A stretch of 55,812 nucleotides of DNA, from NCBI GenBank assembly GCA_946546815.1, contig CAMNOL010000002.1:1-55812 (forward strand), written 5' to 3'. Both the position numbers and the translations under genes were made by a program. The stretch is from an uncultured Oscillospiraceae bacterium. Lineage in GTDB: Bacteria; Bacillota; Clostridia; Oscillospirales; Oscillospiraceae. Shown here in pieces: positions 9,494-18,271 of this stretch. The notes under the pieces were generated by a model. The model made no database searches and was not told the DNA's origin. It worked only from the letters and a program-made list of their open reading frames with translations. Every line of letters begins with the position of its first letter. Position 1 is the first letter of the stretch.

Positions 9494-10636
9494 ATGAGAA
9501 CAATTTCTTTATTGGGCTCCACTGGTTCCATTGGGCGGCAGTCTCTTGATGTGATTGCCGCCTGCGGAGCTTCTGTGGCTGCCATCACTGCAAACAGCAG
9601 CGTGGAGCTGCTGGAGCAGCAGGCAAGACAATTCCATCCAAAGCTGGTGGTCTGCTATGACCCTGCCGCTGCGTCCGATATCAGGACACGACTGGCGGAC
9701 ACGGATATCCGCGTTGCCTCCGGAATGGAGGGACTCATTGAGGCGGCGACCATCCCAGAGGCGGACACCGTTATCACCGCTGTGGTGGGGAATGTAGGAC
9801 TGCGCCCCACGCTGGCCGCAATCAAGGCAAAAAAGCGCATTGCTCTGGCCAACAAAGAGACACTGGTCTGCGCCGGCGAGCTGGTCATGCGCACCGCCAA
9901 GGAGTACGGCGCAGAGATTATCCCGGTGGACAGTGAGCACTCCGCTCTGTTTCAGTGCATTCAGGGCAGTGCCGACCACGGAGAGATCAAAAAGCTGATC
10001 CTGACCTGTTCCGGCGGCCCCTTCTTCGGCAAGACCCGTGACGAGCTGAAGAATTACACCCGGGCCGATGCGCTGAAGCATCCCACCTGGAAAATGGGCG
10101 CAAAAATCACCATTGATTGCGCTACACTCATGAACAAAGGGCTGGAGTTCATTGAGGCGATGCGTCTGTACCAGGTCACCCCGGACCAGGTGGACATTGC
10201 CATTCATCGCCAGAGCATCGTTCACTCCCTGGTGGAGTTCCGGGACAACGCGATTCTGGCTCAGCTGGGCGTTCCAGATATGCGCCTGCCCATCCAGTAT
10301 GCGCTGACTTATCCCAAGCGTCTGCCCAGTGTTGTGGAGCCGCTGGATCTGTTCAGCTGCCCGCCGCTGAGCTTCCAGCGGCCTGACACCGAGACCTTCC
10401 AGTGCCTGAAACTGGCGCTGGACTGCGCCCGCAAGCCCGGCGTTGCCTGTGCGGTGCTGAACGGAGCCAATGAGGCTGCTGTGGGACTGTTCCTGAAGGA
10501 TCAGATTCGATTCCTGGAAATCGGAGAGCTGGTGGCCAAAGCGCTGGAAGTTGTTCCTGATGGACCGGCGGATACACTGGAACAGATTCTCGACGCGGAC
10601 CGTGCGGCCAGAGAAGCTGTGTACGCTGCGCGTTAA
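9494..10636 (+). CDS. dxr: 1-deoxy-D-xylulose 5-phosphate reductoisomerase
   Basis: A 380-residue enzyme converting DXP to MEP with NADPH, the first committed step of the MEP isoprenoid pathway. The N-terminal GSTGSIGRQSLDVI motif binds NADPH, LANKETLVCAGELV is family-typical, and the metal site includes the acidic PVDSEHSALFQ segment. The ATG at 9494 has AGGTG 8 bases upstream. A 74-base AT-rich gap separates it from cdsA; I could not fix a convincing promoter there. Confidence 0.96.
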   Translation: MRTISLLGSTGSIGRQSLDVIAACGASVAAITANSSVELLEQQARQFHPKLVVCYDPAAASDIRTRLADTDIRVASGMEGLIEAATIPEADTVITAVVGNVGLRPTLAAIKAKKRIALANKETLVCAGELVMRTAKEYGAEIIPVDSEHSALFQCIQGSADHGEIKKLILTCSGGPFFGKTRDELKNYTRADALKHPTWKMGAKITIDCATLMNKGLEFIEAMRLYQVTPDQVDIAIHRQSIVHSLVEFRDNAILAQLGVPDMRLPIQYALTYPKRLPSVVEPLDLFSCPPLSFQRPDTETFQCLKLALDCARKPGVACAVLNGANEAAVGLFLKDQIRFLEIGELVAKALEVVPDGPADTLEQILDADRAAREAVYAAR

Positions 10637-10669
10637 AACATCATCATCGGATTTGGGAGGGAATCGCCT

Positions 10670-11731
10670 TTGTATATCATCTTAGCAATCCTGATCTTCG
10701 GCCTGCTGATCGCCGTACACGAATTTGGTCACTTTTCCGTGGCAAAGCTGTGCGGCATTCAGGTCAATGAGTTCTCCATCGGCATGGGACCGCTGCTGCT
10801 GCACAAACAGGGACGGGAGACCCTATACTCTCTGCGGCTGCTGCCCATCGGCGGATACTGCGCCATGGAAGGGGAGGATGAGGACAGCGACAATCCCCGG
10901 GCGTTTGGAAACGCTGCCGGATGGAAGCGCTTTTTGGTGCTGATTGCCGGCTCTGGGTTCAACTTTCTCGCGGGACTTGTGATTCTGCTGTTCCTGTATT
11001 CCGGGATGACTGCTTATGCGACCACAACCATCACAGGATTTGCGGAGGGATTCCCCTGCCAGGGTGAAACGATGCTGATGGAGGGGGATCAAATTCTCTC
11101 TATTAACCGTAAAGCGGTTTTGCTTTCCAGTGATGTGACCACCATTTTAAGTTTGAATAACGGCGAGAATTCCGATATTATTGTAAGGCGAAATGGCAAA
11201 AAGGTACAGGTCAATGACCTGCCGCTGATTCCCAGGGAGTACGAGGAAAACGGCAAAAAGGTGTTTCGATACGGGCTGAACTTCGGCGTGGAGCAGGCAA
11301 CTGTTCCCGCCAGGCTGCGCTTTGGACTTTACAACGCCGTTGATTTTGTCCGTATGGTCTGGTGGAGTTTGGAGCAGCTGCTCTCCGGCGGTGCCAGCGT
11401 GAAGGATCTCAGCGGCCCCATCGGGATCGTGGACACCATGAACGAGGTTGGCGAGTCATCTGCCTCCGTTTGGGATGCGGTGATGAACCTGCTCTACTTC
11501 GGGGCCTTCATTGCCATCAACCTGAGTGTGATGAATCTGCTCCCCATTCCGGCATTAGACGGCGGCAGAGTGCTGTTTCTGCTGGTAAACGGCGTGCTGC
11601 TCCTGCTGTTCCGGCGTCAGATCCCGGCAAAGTACGAACAGTATGTCCATGCCGCCGGAATGATCCTGCTTCTGGGATTGATGGCCTTTGTCGCTCTGCA
11701 GGATGTTTTCAAACTTTTCGGAAGCCAATAA
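10670..11731 (+). CDS. rseP: RseP-family site-2 zinc metalloprotease (M50)
   Basis: A 353-residue intramembrane protease. The first transmembrane segment carries the zinc-binding HEFGH (His17, Glu18, His21), a PDZ-like domain occupies roughly residues 115-190, and the C-terminal membrane region has NLLPIPALDGGR with the third metal ligand. The start is TTG at 10670, placed 9 bases after GGGAGG; no ATG or GTG would preserve the first membrane helix. It sits between dxr and ispG, as is usual in Clostridia. The substrate is probably an anti-sigma factor or signal-peptide remnant, which is inference. Confidence 0.94.
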   Translation: MYIILAILIFGLLIAVHEFGHFSVAKLCGIQVNEFSIGMGPLLLHKQGRETLYSLRLLPIGGYCAMEGEDEDSDNPRAFGNAAGWKRFLVLIAGSGFNFLAGLVILLFLYSGMTAYATTTITGFAEGFPCQGETMLMEGDQILSINRKAVLLSSDVTTILSLNNGENSDIIVRRNGKKVQVNDLPLIPREYEENGKKVFRYGLNFGVEQATVPARLRFGLYNAVDFVRMVWWSLEQLLSGGASVKDLSGPIGIVDTMNEVGESSASVWDAVMNLLYFGAFIAINLSVMNLLPIPALDGGRVLFLLVNGVLLLLFRRQIPAKYEQYVHAAGMILLLGLMAFVALQDVFKLFGSQ

Positions 11732-11769
11732 CCCCATTATCACGATAAGAAACTGTTTCTAACAATGCT

Positions 11770-11811
11770 TTTCAGGGAGCGATGCATCATTGAATTCGCC
11801 GCTCCCTGAAA
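11770..11811 (+). other. Perfect 12-bp hairpin between rseP and ispG
   Basis: TTTCAGGGAGCG (11770-11781) is the exact reverse complement of CGCTCCCTGAAA (11800-11811), with an 18-base loop. It is not directly followed by a T run, so it may be a processing or attenuation element. The ispG ribosome-binding site lies 25-30 bases downstream. Confidence 0.6.
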
Positions 11812-11850
11812 GCAACCGATTGTTTTGTTTTACTGAAGGAGATTACAGAT

Positions 11851-12891
11851 ATGACCAAACAGATTATGGTGGGCAATGTCCCTGTGGGCGGCGGAGCCCC
11901 TGTGGCAATTCAGTCCATGTGCTCCACCCACACCGACGATGTAGAAGCTACCGTCCTGCAGATTCGCCGTCTGGCGGCTGCAGGCTGCGAGATCATCCGT
12001 GTGGCGGTGCCGAATATGGCCGCTGCACACGCCATTGGCAAGATCAAAGAACAGATCGACATCCCCCTGGTGGTGGATATTCATTTTGACTACCGCCTTG
12101 CGCTGGAAGCCATTGCAGCCGGCGCGGATAAGGTTCGCATTAACCCGGGCAATATCGGCGGAGAGGATCGGGTGAAGGCTGTGGCGGATGCCTGCCGTCA
12201 GAAGAATATTCCCATTCGCATTGGCGTCAACGGCGGCAGCCTGGAGAAGGATCTGCTGGCCAAATACGGAAAGGTCTGCCCTGAGGCACTGGTGGAATCT
12301 GCCTTTGGTCACATCAAACTGCTGAATAAGTTTGATTTTGACGATATTTGCGTGTCTTTAAAGTCCTCCAGCGTACCTCTGACCATGGCTGCCTACAAGC
12401 TGATGCACGAGAAAAGCAATTATCCTTTACATCTTGGAGTCACTGAGGCAGGCACTCCGGCCATGGGAATTATCAAGTCTGCCATCGGAATCGGCGGCTT
12501 GCTGGCCCAGGGGATCGGCGATACGCTGCGGGTGACGCTGACCGCAGACCCGGCGGAGGAAATTGTGGCCGCCAAGCAGATTCTGCAGGCAGCCGGACTG
12601 CGGCAGGACGGCCCCAACCTGATTTCCTGCCCCACCTGCGGCCGCACGAACATTGACCTGATACCCCTTGCCAACGAGGTGGAGCGGCGGCTGAAGGACG
12701 TGAAAAAGCCCATCACTGTGGCGGTCATGGGCTGCATCGTCAACGGACCCGGGGAGGCCAGCGCAGCTGACGTGGGCATTGCCGGCGGCAGCGGCAACGG
12801 AATCCTGTTTGCCCACGGTGAGGTCATCAAGACCGGTGTTCCTGAGAATCAGCTGGTGGATGAGCTCTTCCGGCAGATCGAAAAGCTTTGA
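11851..12891 (+). CDS. ispG: 4-hydroxy-3-methylbut-2-enyl diphosphate synthase (IspG/GcpE)
   Basis: A 346-residue [4Fe-4S] enzyme that converts MEcPP to HMBPP in the MEP pathway. The three cluster cysteines are visible at 260 and 263 (SCPTCGRTN) and 295 (GCIVNGPGE), with the fourth ligand glutamate in that last motif. The N-terminal TIM-barrel part contains MCSTHTDDVEAT and DIHFDYRLA. AAGGAGA precedes the ATG. Placement between rseP and polC is typical of Clostridia; proS, found there in Bacillus, is absent. Confidence 0.96.
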   Translation: MTKQIMVGNVPVGGGAPVAIQSMCSTHTDDVEATVLQIRRLAAAGCEIIRVAVPNMAAAHAIGKIKEQIDIPLVVDIHFDYRLALEAIAAGADKVRINPGNIGGEDRVKAVADACRQKNIPIRIGVNGGSLEKDLLAKYGKVCPEALVESAFGHIKLLNKFDFDDICVSLKSSSVPLTMAAYKLMHEKSNYPLHLGVTEAGTPAMGIIKSAIGIGGLLAQGIGDTLRVTLTADPAEEIVAAKQILQAAGLRQDGPNLISCPTCGRTNIDLIPLANEVERRLKDVKKPITVAVMGCIVNGPGEASAADVGIAGGSGNGILFAHGEVIKTGVPENQLVDELFRQIEKL

Positions 12892-12929
12892 TTGGAACGG
12901 ATGATTCTAGATAGAAAGGGGGCGGAACC

Positions 12930-15900
12930 TTGCATTCCGGCGATACGATTACATTGCTGAAAATGTTTCCCCGCTGCAGCGTGCAGGGGAGACTGTACGA
13001 TGCCGCTGCGTGCTGTGTGGTTCAGCACGCGGTCATCAGCCCCGCACGCAGAGCCATTGAACTGGAGGTTTCCTTTTCTGTTCCCCAGAGTCCGGAAATC
13101 TGTGAACGGTTGGAGCGGGTCCTGCGCCGGGACTACGATCTGACCTGCGTTGAATTGAAACTGGTGGATCTTGCCCAGGTGACCCAGGCCATTGCTCAGC
13201 TGGAGCTGGAGCAGGACGCAGCGGAAAAGGATTGGCCCCCTGTGCCTGCGGAGGTGTCGTCGCAGCCGGAGCCGGAAGAATCAGCGCCGCCTCCTGCTGA
13301 GGCCGCTGTGCCTGCTATGGCGTCGGCTCAGGATCTCTTTGCCAGAACCAAGGCCATGCGGGCCAGGCGTATGAAATCTGTTCCGAAAATTGCTCCTCCC
13401 GCCGGGAAACGGCCCAAGTCGTATCACCTTGTGGCGGTGCCCTCCGATGAGATGCTGTTCGGAAGGCGTATTCGAGGGCACTCTATCCCCATGAGCGACC
13501 TGGATCTGAACCTGCGGACCGTGTGCGTCACCGGCCGCATCTTTTCCGACAACAGCAGGGAGCTGAAAAAGCGCAACGCCTGGGTGGTGAGCTTTAACAT
13601 CACCGACAACACCAACTCTGTCACGGTCTCCAAGTTTATGGAGAAGAAAGAGGCAGAGCCTCTGATGAAGGCGCTGAAAAAAGGAACCTATGTCACGGTG
13701 GAGGGCAAGCTGAGCCTTTCGCGTTATTCCAATGACATGGAGTTGAACCCGTTTGCCATTGCCAAAGCGGACCCTCCGGCAGAGCGACAGGATACCGCGC
13801 CGGAGAAGCGGGTAGAGCTGCATCTCCACACCCGCTTCTCCACCATGGATGCCCTCACCGAGGTGAAGGATGCGGTAAAACGGGCCATCAAGTGGGGGCA
13901 TAAGGCCATTGCCATCACGGACCACGGTGTGGCCCAGGCTTTTCCCGACGCCTGTGCGGCGGCGGGAGACAAAATTAAGGTGATTTACGGCACCGAGGCC
14001 TATTTCATCAACGATGTGGACGAGCGCGTGGTGGTCCGCGGCGAGACCAGCGCACAGTTTGACGACGAGATCGTCTGTTTTGACCTGGAGACCACAGGAC
14101 TGAATAACCGCACGGATCAGATCATTGAAATCGGCGCGGTTCTGCTGAAGGGAAGCGAAATCGTCGACCGATTCGATACCTTTGTGGACCCCGGGTTCCC
14201 GATCCCGAGGAAAATTGTCGAGCTGACCAGCATCACCGATGAGATGGTGGCCGGCGCGCCCTCCCAGGAGGAAGCGCTGAATCAGTTCCTCGATTGGGCA
14301 GGGGATCGTCTGCTGGCTGCACACAATGCAGATTTTGACATGGGCTTCCTGACTGAGGGCTGCAAGCGCATTGGACGCCCCTTCCAGAACCCGTCACTGG
14401 ACACGCTGACGCTGTCTCAGTACCTGCTGCCGGACCTGGGCAAGTACACGCTGGACTCAGTGTCCACCCGCCTGGGTCTGCAGGACTTTCATCACCACCG
14501 GGCCTGTGATGACGCGGCAATGGTGGGCTATATGCTGGTTCCCTTCTGGAAGATGCTCCGGGATATGGGTGTCCACCAGATCTCCCAGATCAATCAGAAG
14601 ATGGTCACGCTGCGCAACGGCAGCAGGCGCCGCCAGAAACGCCGCCATCTGATTGTGCTGGCGAAGAACCAGAACGGACTGCGGAACCTGTACAAGCTGA
14701 TCTCGCTGGCCCACCTGGAGCACTTCCAGCGGCGGCCTGTGATGCCAAAAAGCCTGATCGACGAGAATCGGGAAGGGCTTATCATCGGCTCCGCCTGTGA
14801 GGCCGGTGAGCTGTACCAGGCGGTGGCGGCCCGTCGGGATTGGAAGGAATTGCTGCGGATCGCCAAGTGGTATGATTTCCTGGAAATTCAGCCGCTGTGC
14901 AACAATCACTTTATGATCGCGGATGGCACCGCCAGGGACGAGGAGGAGCTGCGGGAGTTCAACCGCACCATTGTCCGGCTGGGCAAGGCACTGAACAAAC
15001 CCGTCTGTGCCACCGGTGACGTTCATTTTTTGGACCCTGAACAGGAGATCTTCCGCCACATCCTGCTGGCGTTCAACGGCTTTGACAGTGCGGACGATGA
15101 ACTGCCCATCTATTTCAAGACAACCGATGAAATGCTGGAGGAATTTGCCTATCTGGGGGAGGAGGACTGCCATAAGGTGGTGGTGGAGGATCCCAACCGC
15201 ATTGCAAAGTGGTGCGATCCCATCAAGCCGCTGCCCAAGGGTCTGTTTGCGCCGAAGCTGAAGGATTCGGACAAGGAACTGGAGTTTCTGGTGTACGACA
15301 AAGCCCACAAGCTCTACGGAGAGCAGTTACCTCAGATTGTCCAGGACCGAATCGACCTGGAGCTGCCCGGCATTATCCAGCGCAAGTATGACGTTATTTA
15401 TATGTCCGCCCAGAAGCTGGTGCACAACTCCCTGGAGCACGGTTATCTGGTTGGCTCCCGAGGCAGTGTGGGCTCTTCCATTGTGGCTTTTTTGTCCGGT
15501 ATTACCGAGGTCAACAGCCTGCCGCCTCACTACCGCTGTCCCAAGTGCAAGTTCTCCGACTTCCAGGTGGATCAAAAGCAATACGGCTGCGGAGCGGACC
15601 TGCCCGACCGGACCTGCCCGGTCTGCGGTGCGAAGCTGGACAAGGACGGCTTCAACATCCCCTTTGAAACCTTTTTGGGCTACGGCGGCACCAAGGTCCC
15701 GGATATTGACCTGAACTTTTCCGGCGAGTACCAGGCCAAGGCCCACCGCTACACCTTTGAGCTGTTCGGCGAGGGCCACGTGTTCAAGGCCGGCACTGTG
15801 GGTACCGTGGCGGAAAAAACCGCTTACGGCTTTGTGCTCAAGTACCTGGAACAGCGGGAAAAGAAGGTGTCCCGGGCGGAAGAAGAACGGCTGGCGCTGG

Positions 15901-17150
15901 GCTGTACCAATGTCAAGCGCACCACCGGACAGCATCCCGGCGGCATGGTGGTCATCCCCGGCGACAAGGAAATCTATGATTTCTGCCCGGTGCAGCACCC
16001 TGCTGACGACCCCAACTCGGACATCGTCACCACCCATTTTGAATATCATTCCATGGAGTCCAACCTGCTGAAGCTGGATATGCTGGGCCACGATGACCCC
16101 AGCATGATCCGAATGCTGCAGGATCTGACCGGCGTGGATCCCCGCACTATTCCCCTGGACGACAAGGACACCATGTCCCTGTTCTGCAGTTCTAAAGCGC
16201 TGGGCTTTGAGGACGATCCGGTGCTGGGACCCACGGGTGCTGTGGCGATTCCGGAATTTGGAACGCCCTTTACCCGGCAGATGCTGGTGGACACACAGCC
16301 GAAAAACTTCAACACCCTGCTGCGCCTGTCCGGCTTCTCTCACGGCACGGACGTGTGGCTGGGCAACGCAAAGGATCTGATCCTGAGCAAAACCGCCTCT
16401 GTTGAGGAGGCCATCGGCTGCCGTGACGACATTATGCTGTACCTGATCTCTATGGGCTGCGATCCGCTGCACAGCTTTAAATTTATGGAGGCGGTCCGAA
16501 AGGGCGTCATCCACAAGGGCAAGAGCTGGCCGGAAGGCATCGAAGAGGAGATGAAGGCCCACAACATCCCTCAGTGGTACATCGAATCCTGCCGGAAAAT
16601 CAAATATCTGTTCCCTAAGGCCCACGCAGTTGCCTATGTTATGATGGCCTTCCGCATCGCGTATTTTAAGGTACACGATCCGCTGGCCTTCTACGCCACC
16701 TATTTCTCCATTCGGGCGAAGGCGGTGGATGCAACCTGTATGTTCCTGGGGATGCAGACGGTACAGGACAAGATGAAGGAGCTCAAGGCCAAAGAAAAAA
16801 CCACCGACGTGGAGGATAAGATGTACACCACGCTGGAGGTCTGCTATGAGATGTACCTTCGGGGGTATACCTTTAAAAAGATGAATCTGATGGAGGTACA
16901 GGCCACCCGATTTGGCGTGGACCGGGAGCATAACGCGCTGATTCCCTGCCTGACCTCTATTCCCGGACTGGGCGAGGCGGCGGCAGAAGCCACCGTTGAA
17001 GCCATCAAAGACCGGAACGGAAAACCCTTTATCTCGGTGGAAGAGGTTTCCGCCTGCTGCTCCAAGCTCTCCGAGGCACACCTGAAGGCGCTGCGGTTTA
17101 TGGGTGCACTGGACGGTCTGCCGGAAACCAGTCAGATTACATTGTTCTGA
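12930..17150 (+). CDS. polC: DNA polymerase III alpha subunit, PolC type
   Basis: The 1406-residue Gram-positive replicative polymerase with built-in proofreading. In order: a variable proline/alanine-rich N-terminal region (to about 190), an OB fold beginning near TVCVTGRIF, the first PHP half at HLHTRFS (His298), a DEDDh exonuclease inserted in PHP starting at FDLETTG (Asp385), the second PHP half, a zinc-binding stretch (YRCPKCKFSDF ... RTCPVCGAKL, about 869-910), the catalytic DIDLNFS (Asp925, Asp927) and the usual C-terminus ending in ITLF. The start is TTG at 12930, 7 bases after AAAGGGGG. Its stop codon is the first triplet of a palindromic repeat. Confidence 0.97.
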   Translation: MHSGDTITLLKMFPRCSVQGRLYDAAACCVVQHAVISPARRAIELEVSFSVPQSPEICERLERVLRRDYDLTCVELKLVDLAQVTQAIAQLELEQDAAEKDWPPVPAEVSSQPEPEESAPPPAEAAVPAMASAQDLFARTKAMRARRMKSVPKIAPPAGKRPKSYHLVAVPSDEMLFGRRIRGHSIPMSDLDLNLRTVCVTGRIFSDNSRELKKRNAWVVSFNITDNTNSVTVSKFMEKKEAEPLMKALKKGTYVTVEGKLSLSRYSNDMELNPFAIAKADPPAERQDTAPEKRVELHLHTRFSTMDALTEVKDAVKRAIKWGHKAIAITDHGVAQAFPDACAAAGDKIKVIYGTEAYFINDVDERVVVRGETSAQFDDEIVCFDLETTGLNNRTDQIIEIGAVLLKGSEIVDRFDTFVDPGFPIPRKIVELTSITDEMVAGAPSQEEALNQFLDWAGDRLLAAHNADFDMGFLTEGCKRIGRPFQNPSLDTLTLSQYLLPDLGKYTLDSVSTRLGLQDFHHHRACDDAAMVGYMLVPFWKMLRDMGVHQISQINQKMVTLRNGSRRRQKRRHLIVLAKNQNGLRNLYKLISLAHLEHFQRRPVMPKSLIDENREGLIIGSACEAGELYQAVAARRDWKELLRIAKWYDFLEIQPLCNNHFMIADGTARDEEELREFNRTIVRLGKALNKPVCATGDVHFLDPEQEIFRHILLAFNGFDSADDELPIYFKTTDEMLEEFAYLGEEDCHKVVVEDPNRIAKWCDPIKPLPKGLFAPKLKDSDKELEFLVYDKAHKLYGEQLPQIVQDRIDLELPGIIQRKYDVIYMSAQKLVHNSLEHGYLVGSRGSVGSSIVAFLSGITEVNSLPPHYRCPKCKFSDFQVDQKQYGCGADLPDRTCPVCGAKLDKDGFNIPFETFLGYGGTKVPDIDLNFSGEYQAKAHRYTFELFGEGHVFKAGTVGTVAEKTAYGFVLKYLEQREKKVSRAEEERLALGCTNVKRTTGQHPGGMVVIPGDKEIYDFCPVQHPADDPNSDIVTTHFEYHSMESNLLKLDMLGHDDPSMIRMLQDLTGVDPRTIPLDDKDTMSLFCSSKALGFEDDPVLGPTGAVAIPEFGTPFTRQMLVDTQPKNFNTLLRLSGFSHGTDVWLGNAKDLILSKTASVEEAIGCRDDIMLYLISMGCDPLHSFKFMEAVRKGVIHKGKSWPEGIEEEMKAHNIPQWYIESCRKIKYLFPKAHAVAYVMMAFRIAYFKVHDPLAFYATYFSIRAKAVDATCMFLGMQTVQDKMKELKAKEKTTDVEDKMYTTLEVCYEMYLRGYTFKKMNLMEVQATRFGVDREHNALIPCLTSIPGLGEAAAEATVEAIKDRNGKPFISVEEVSACCSKLSEAHLKALRFMGALDGLPETSQITLF

Positions 17151-17280
17151 GGAAGCGCTGATTCCATCCGTCTGCGACGTCTGAGCGGTAGCTTTCCCCA
17201 ATCCGATGTCAGGATTTGAACGGCGGCTGGCAAAGAAATCCTAGACCAGCTATCCGAGAGATGAAATCAGTCCTTCCTCA
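17148..17280 (+). repeat. Palindromic intergenic repeat, copy A
   Basis: The 133-bp element has terminal inverted repeats: 17151-17168 against 17260-17277 (15 of 18 positions pair), extended outward by TGAGGAAG and CTTCCTCA, so the first triplet is the polC stop codon. The right 40 bases closely match copy B (CATCCGAGAGAT ... ATCAGTCCTTCC). Copy A has about 45 extra interior bases relative to B. No reading frame is evident, which suggests a MITE/REP-like element. Confidence 0.75.
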
Positions 17281-17382
17281 ATCAAACCGCTGTTATGGCG
17301 ATCAGCCGCCGACGTTTTGTCCCTGTACGCATTTTTTCCGGGGAGAGGGCATCGGCGTGCTGCAGCGCCGGAAAGAAGGATT

Positions 17383-18009
17383 ATGAGTCAGAAAAAGCCA
17401 AACATCCTGGAGTGGGCAAAGGAGCTTCAGGCCATGAGCACCGCCGGACGGTTTTACACCAAAGATGTGTTCGACCGGGAGCGGTACGACCGCATACTGG
17501 AAATTGCGGCAGAAATGACCGCCGTCAGCTCTGATGAGCCTTACGAATCCATCAAGGCTGTTTTTTCACAGGAAACCATTTACCAGACGCCGAAAATCGA
17601 CAGCCGCGCCATCCTGTTCAACGAGCGGAATGAGGTGCTGCTGGTGGAGGAGTTGGACCACACCTGGGCGCCTCCCGGGGGCTGGTGTGAGTACAATCTG
17701 ACGCCGGCGGCCAACGCGGTGAAAGAGGCCAGGGAAGAGGCCGGTGTGGATGTGGAGGTCTGCCGGTTGGTGGCGGTCCATGACCAGCACAAGTGGAACG
17801 AGCCCTTCGAGTTCTTCACCGTGCAGCGGTTTCTCTACCTCTGCCGACTGAAAGGTGGAGCGTTTCAGCAGAACATTGAGACCCTGGGCAGCGGCTGGTT
17901 TTCCCTGGATCAGCTGCCGAAGCTGCATCCGCGTAAAATCGCTCCGGAACAGCTGCGCCTTTGCCTGCAGGCAAGTCAGGCAGATGTGTGGGAGACCCGG
18001 TTTGACTAA
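17383..18009 (+). CDS. NUDIX hydrolase with N-terminal NUDIX-associated domain (YjhB-like)
   Basis: A 208-residue protein. The first 65 residues form a helical domain of the kind found before YjhB-like NUDIX domains, and the remainder is a NUDIX fold. The Nudix box starts near residue 99 (GGWCEYNLTPAA ... KEAREEAGV). The core REEAGV glutamates are intact, but the first box glutamate is Leu and the first arginine is Lys, as in several relatives of this subfamily. Such enzymes cleave nucleoside diphosphates linked to other groups (ADP-ribose or sugar nucleotides); the substrate is unknown. GAAGGA sits just ahead of the ATG at 17383. The gene stands alone between polC and the his operon, bracketed by palindromic repeats, with no obvious promoter. 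Confidence 0.88.
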   Translation: MSQKKPNILEWAKELQAMSTAGRFYTKDVFDRERYDRILEIAAEMTAVSSDEPYESIKAVFSQETIYQTPKIDSRAILFNERNEVLLVEELDHTWAPPGGWCEYNLTPAANAVKEAREEAGVDVEVCRLVAVHDQHKWNEPFEFFTVQRFLYLCRLKGGAFQQNIETLGSGWFSLDQLPKLHPRKIAPEQLRLCLQASQADVWETRFD

Positions 18010-18094
18010 GGAAACACTGATTCAATCAAGCTACGGCGTCTGGACGAAAATATCCTCGTCCAGCCATCCGAGAGATTGAATCAGTCCTTCCCTA
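18007..18094 (+). repeat. Palindromic intergenic repeat, copy B
   Basis: An 88-bp element beginning with the NUDIX gene stop codon TAA. The left arm GGAAACACTGATTCAATC (18010-18027) pairs with GATTGAATCAGTCCTTCC (18074-18091), 16 of 18 positions. Inside, CTGGACGA pairs with TCGTCCAG (8 bp). It can form a long branched hairpin on either strand, and it ends 26 bases before the hisZ promoter. Confidence 0.8.
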
Positions 18095-18120
18095 AAGGGT
18101 GAGATCCGTCAGATTCGCGG

Positions 18121-18149
18121 TTGACAAAACGTTGAATGTGTGTTAATGT
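18121..18149 (+). promoter_or_regulatory. Promoter of the histidine operon
   Basis: A perfect TTGACA (18121-18126), a 17-bp spacer and TAATGT (18144-18149). The transcript would have a leader of about 115 bases before hisZ. Confidence 0.75.
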
Positions 18150-18172
18150 ATTAGCGAATTAAAGTATGCGGA

Positions 18173-18230
18173 GACGCCGCACAATGGCTGCTGCTGTTGT
18201 GCGGAGTTTCCTGTTCTGCGGACGCGGCGC
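18173..18230 (+). other. Structured his-operon leader with alternative pairings
   Basis: CCGCACAA (18177-18184) pairs perfectly with TTGTGCGG (18197-18204) around a CTG-repeat loop. The same upstream CGCCGC can instead pair with GCGGCG a little further downstream, so two mutually exclusive folds are possible. No T-box motif and no histidine-rich leader peptide is visible, so any control mechanism is unknown. Confidence 0.4.
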
Positions 18231-18271
18231 AAATCAGCGCTGGTACAGGAAAGATATAGGAGTTCCATGGT

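Noticed and set aside
15327-17201. A 624-codon minus-strand open frame opposite polC
   Set aside because: Antisense to the PolC catalytic core; its translation is His/Gly/Gln-rich with no family resemblance.
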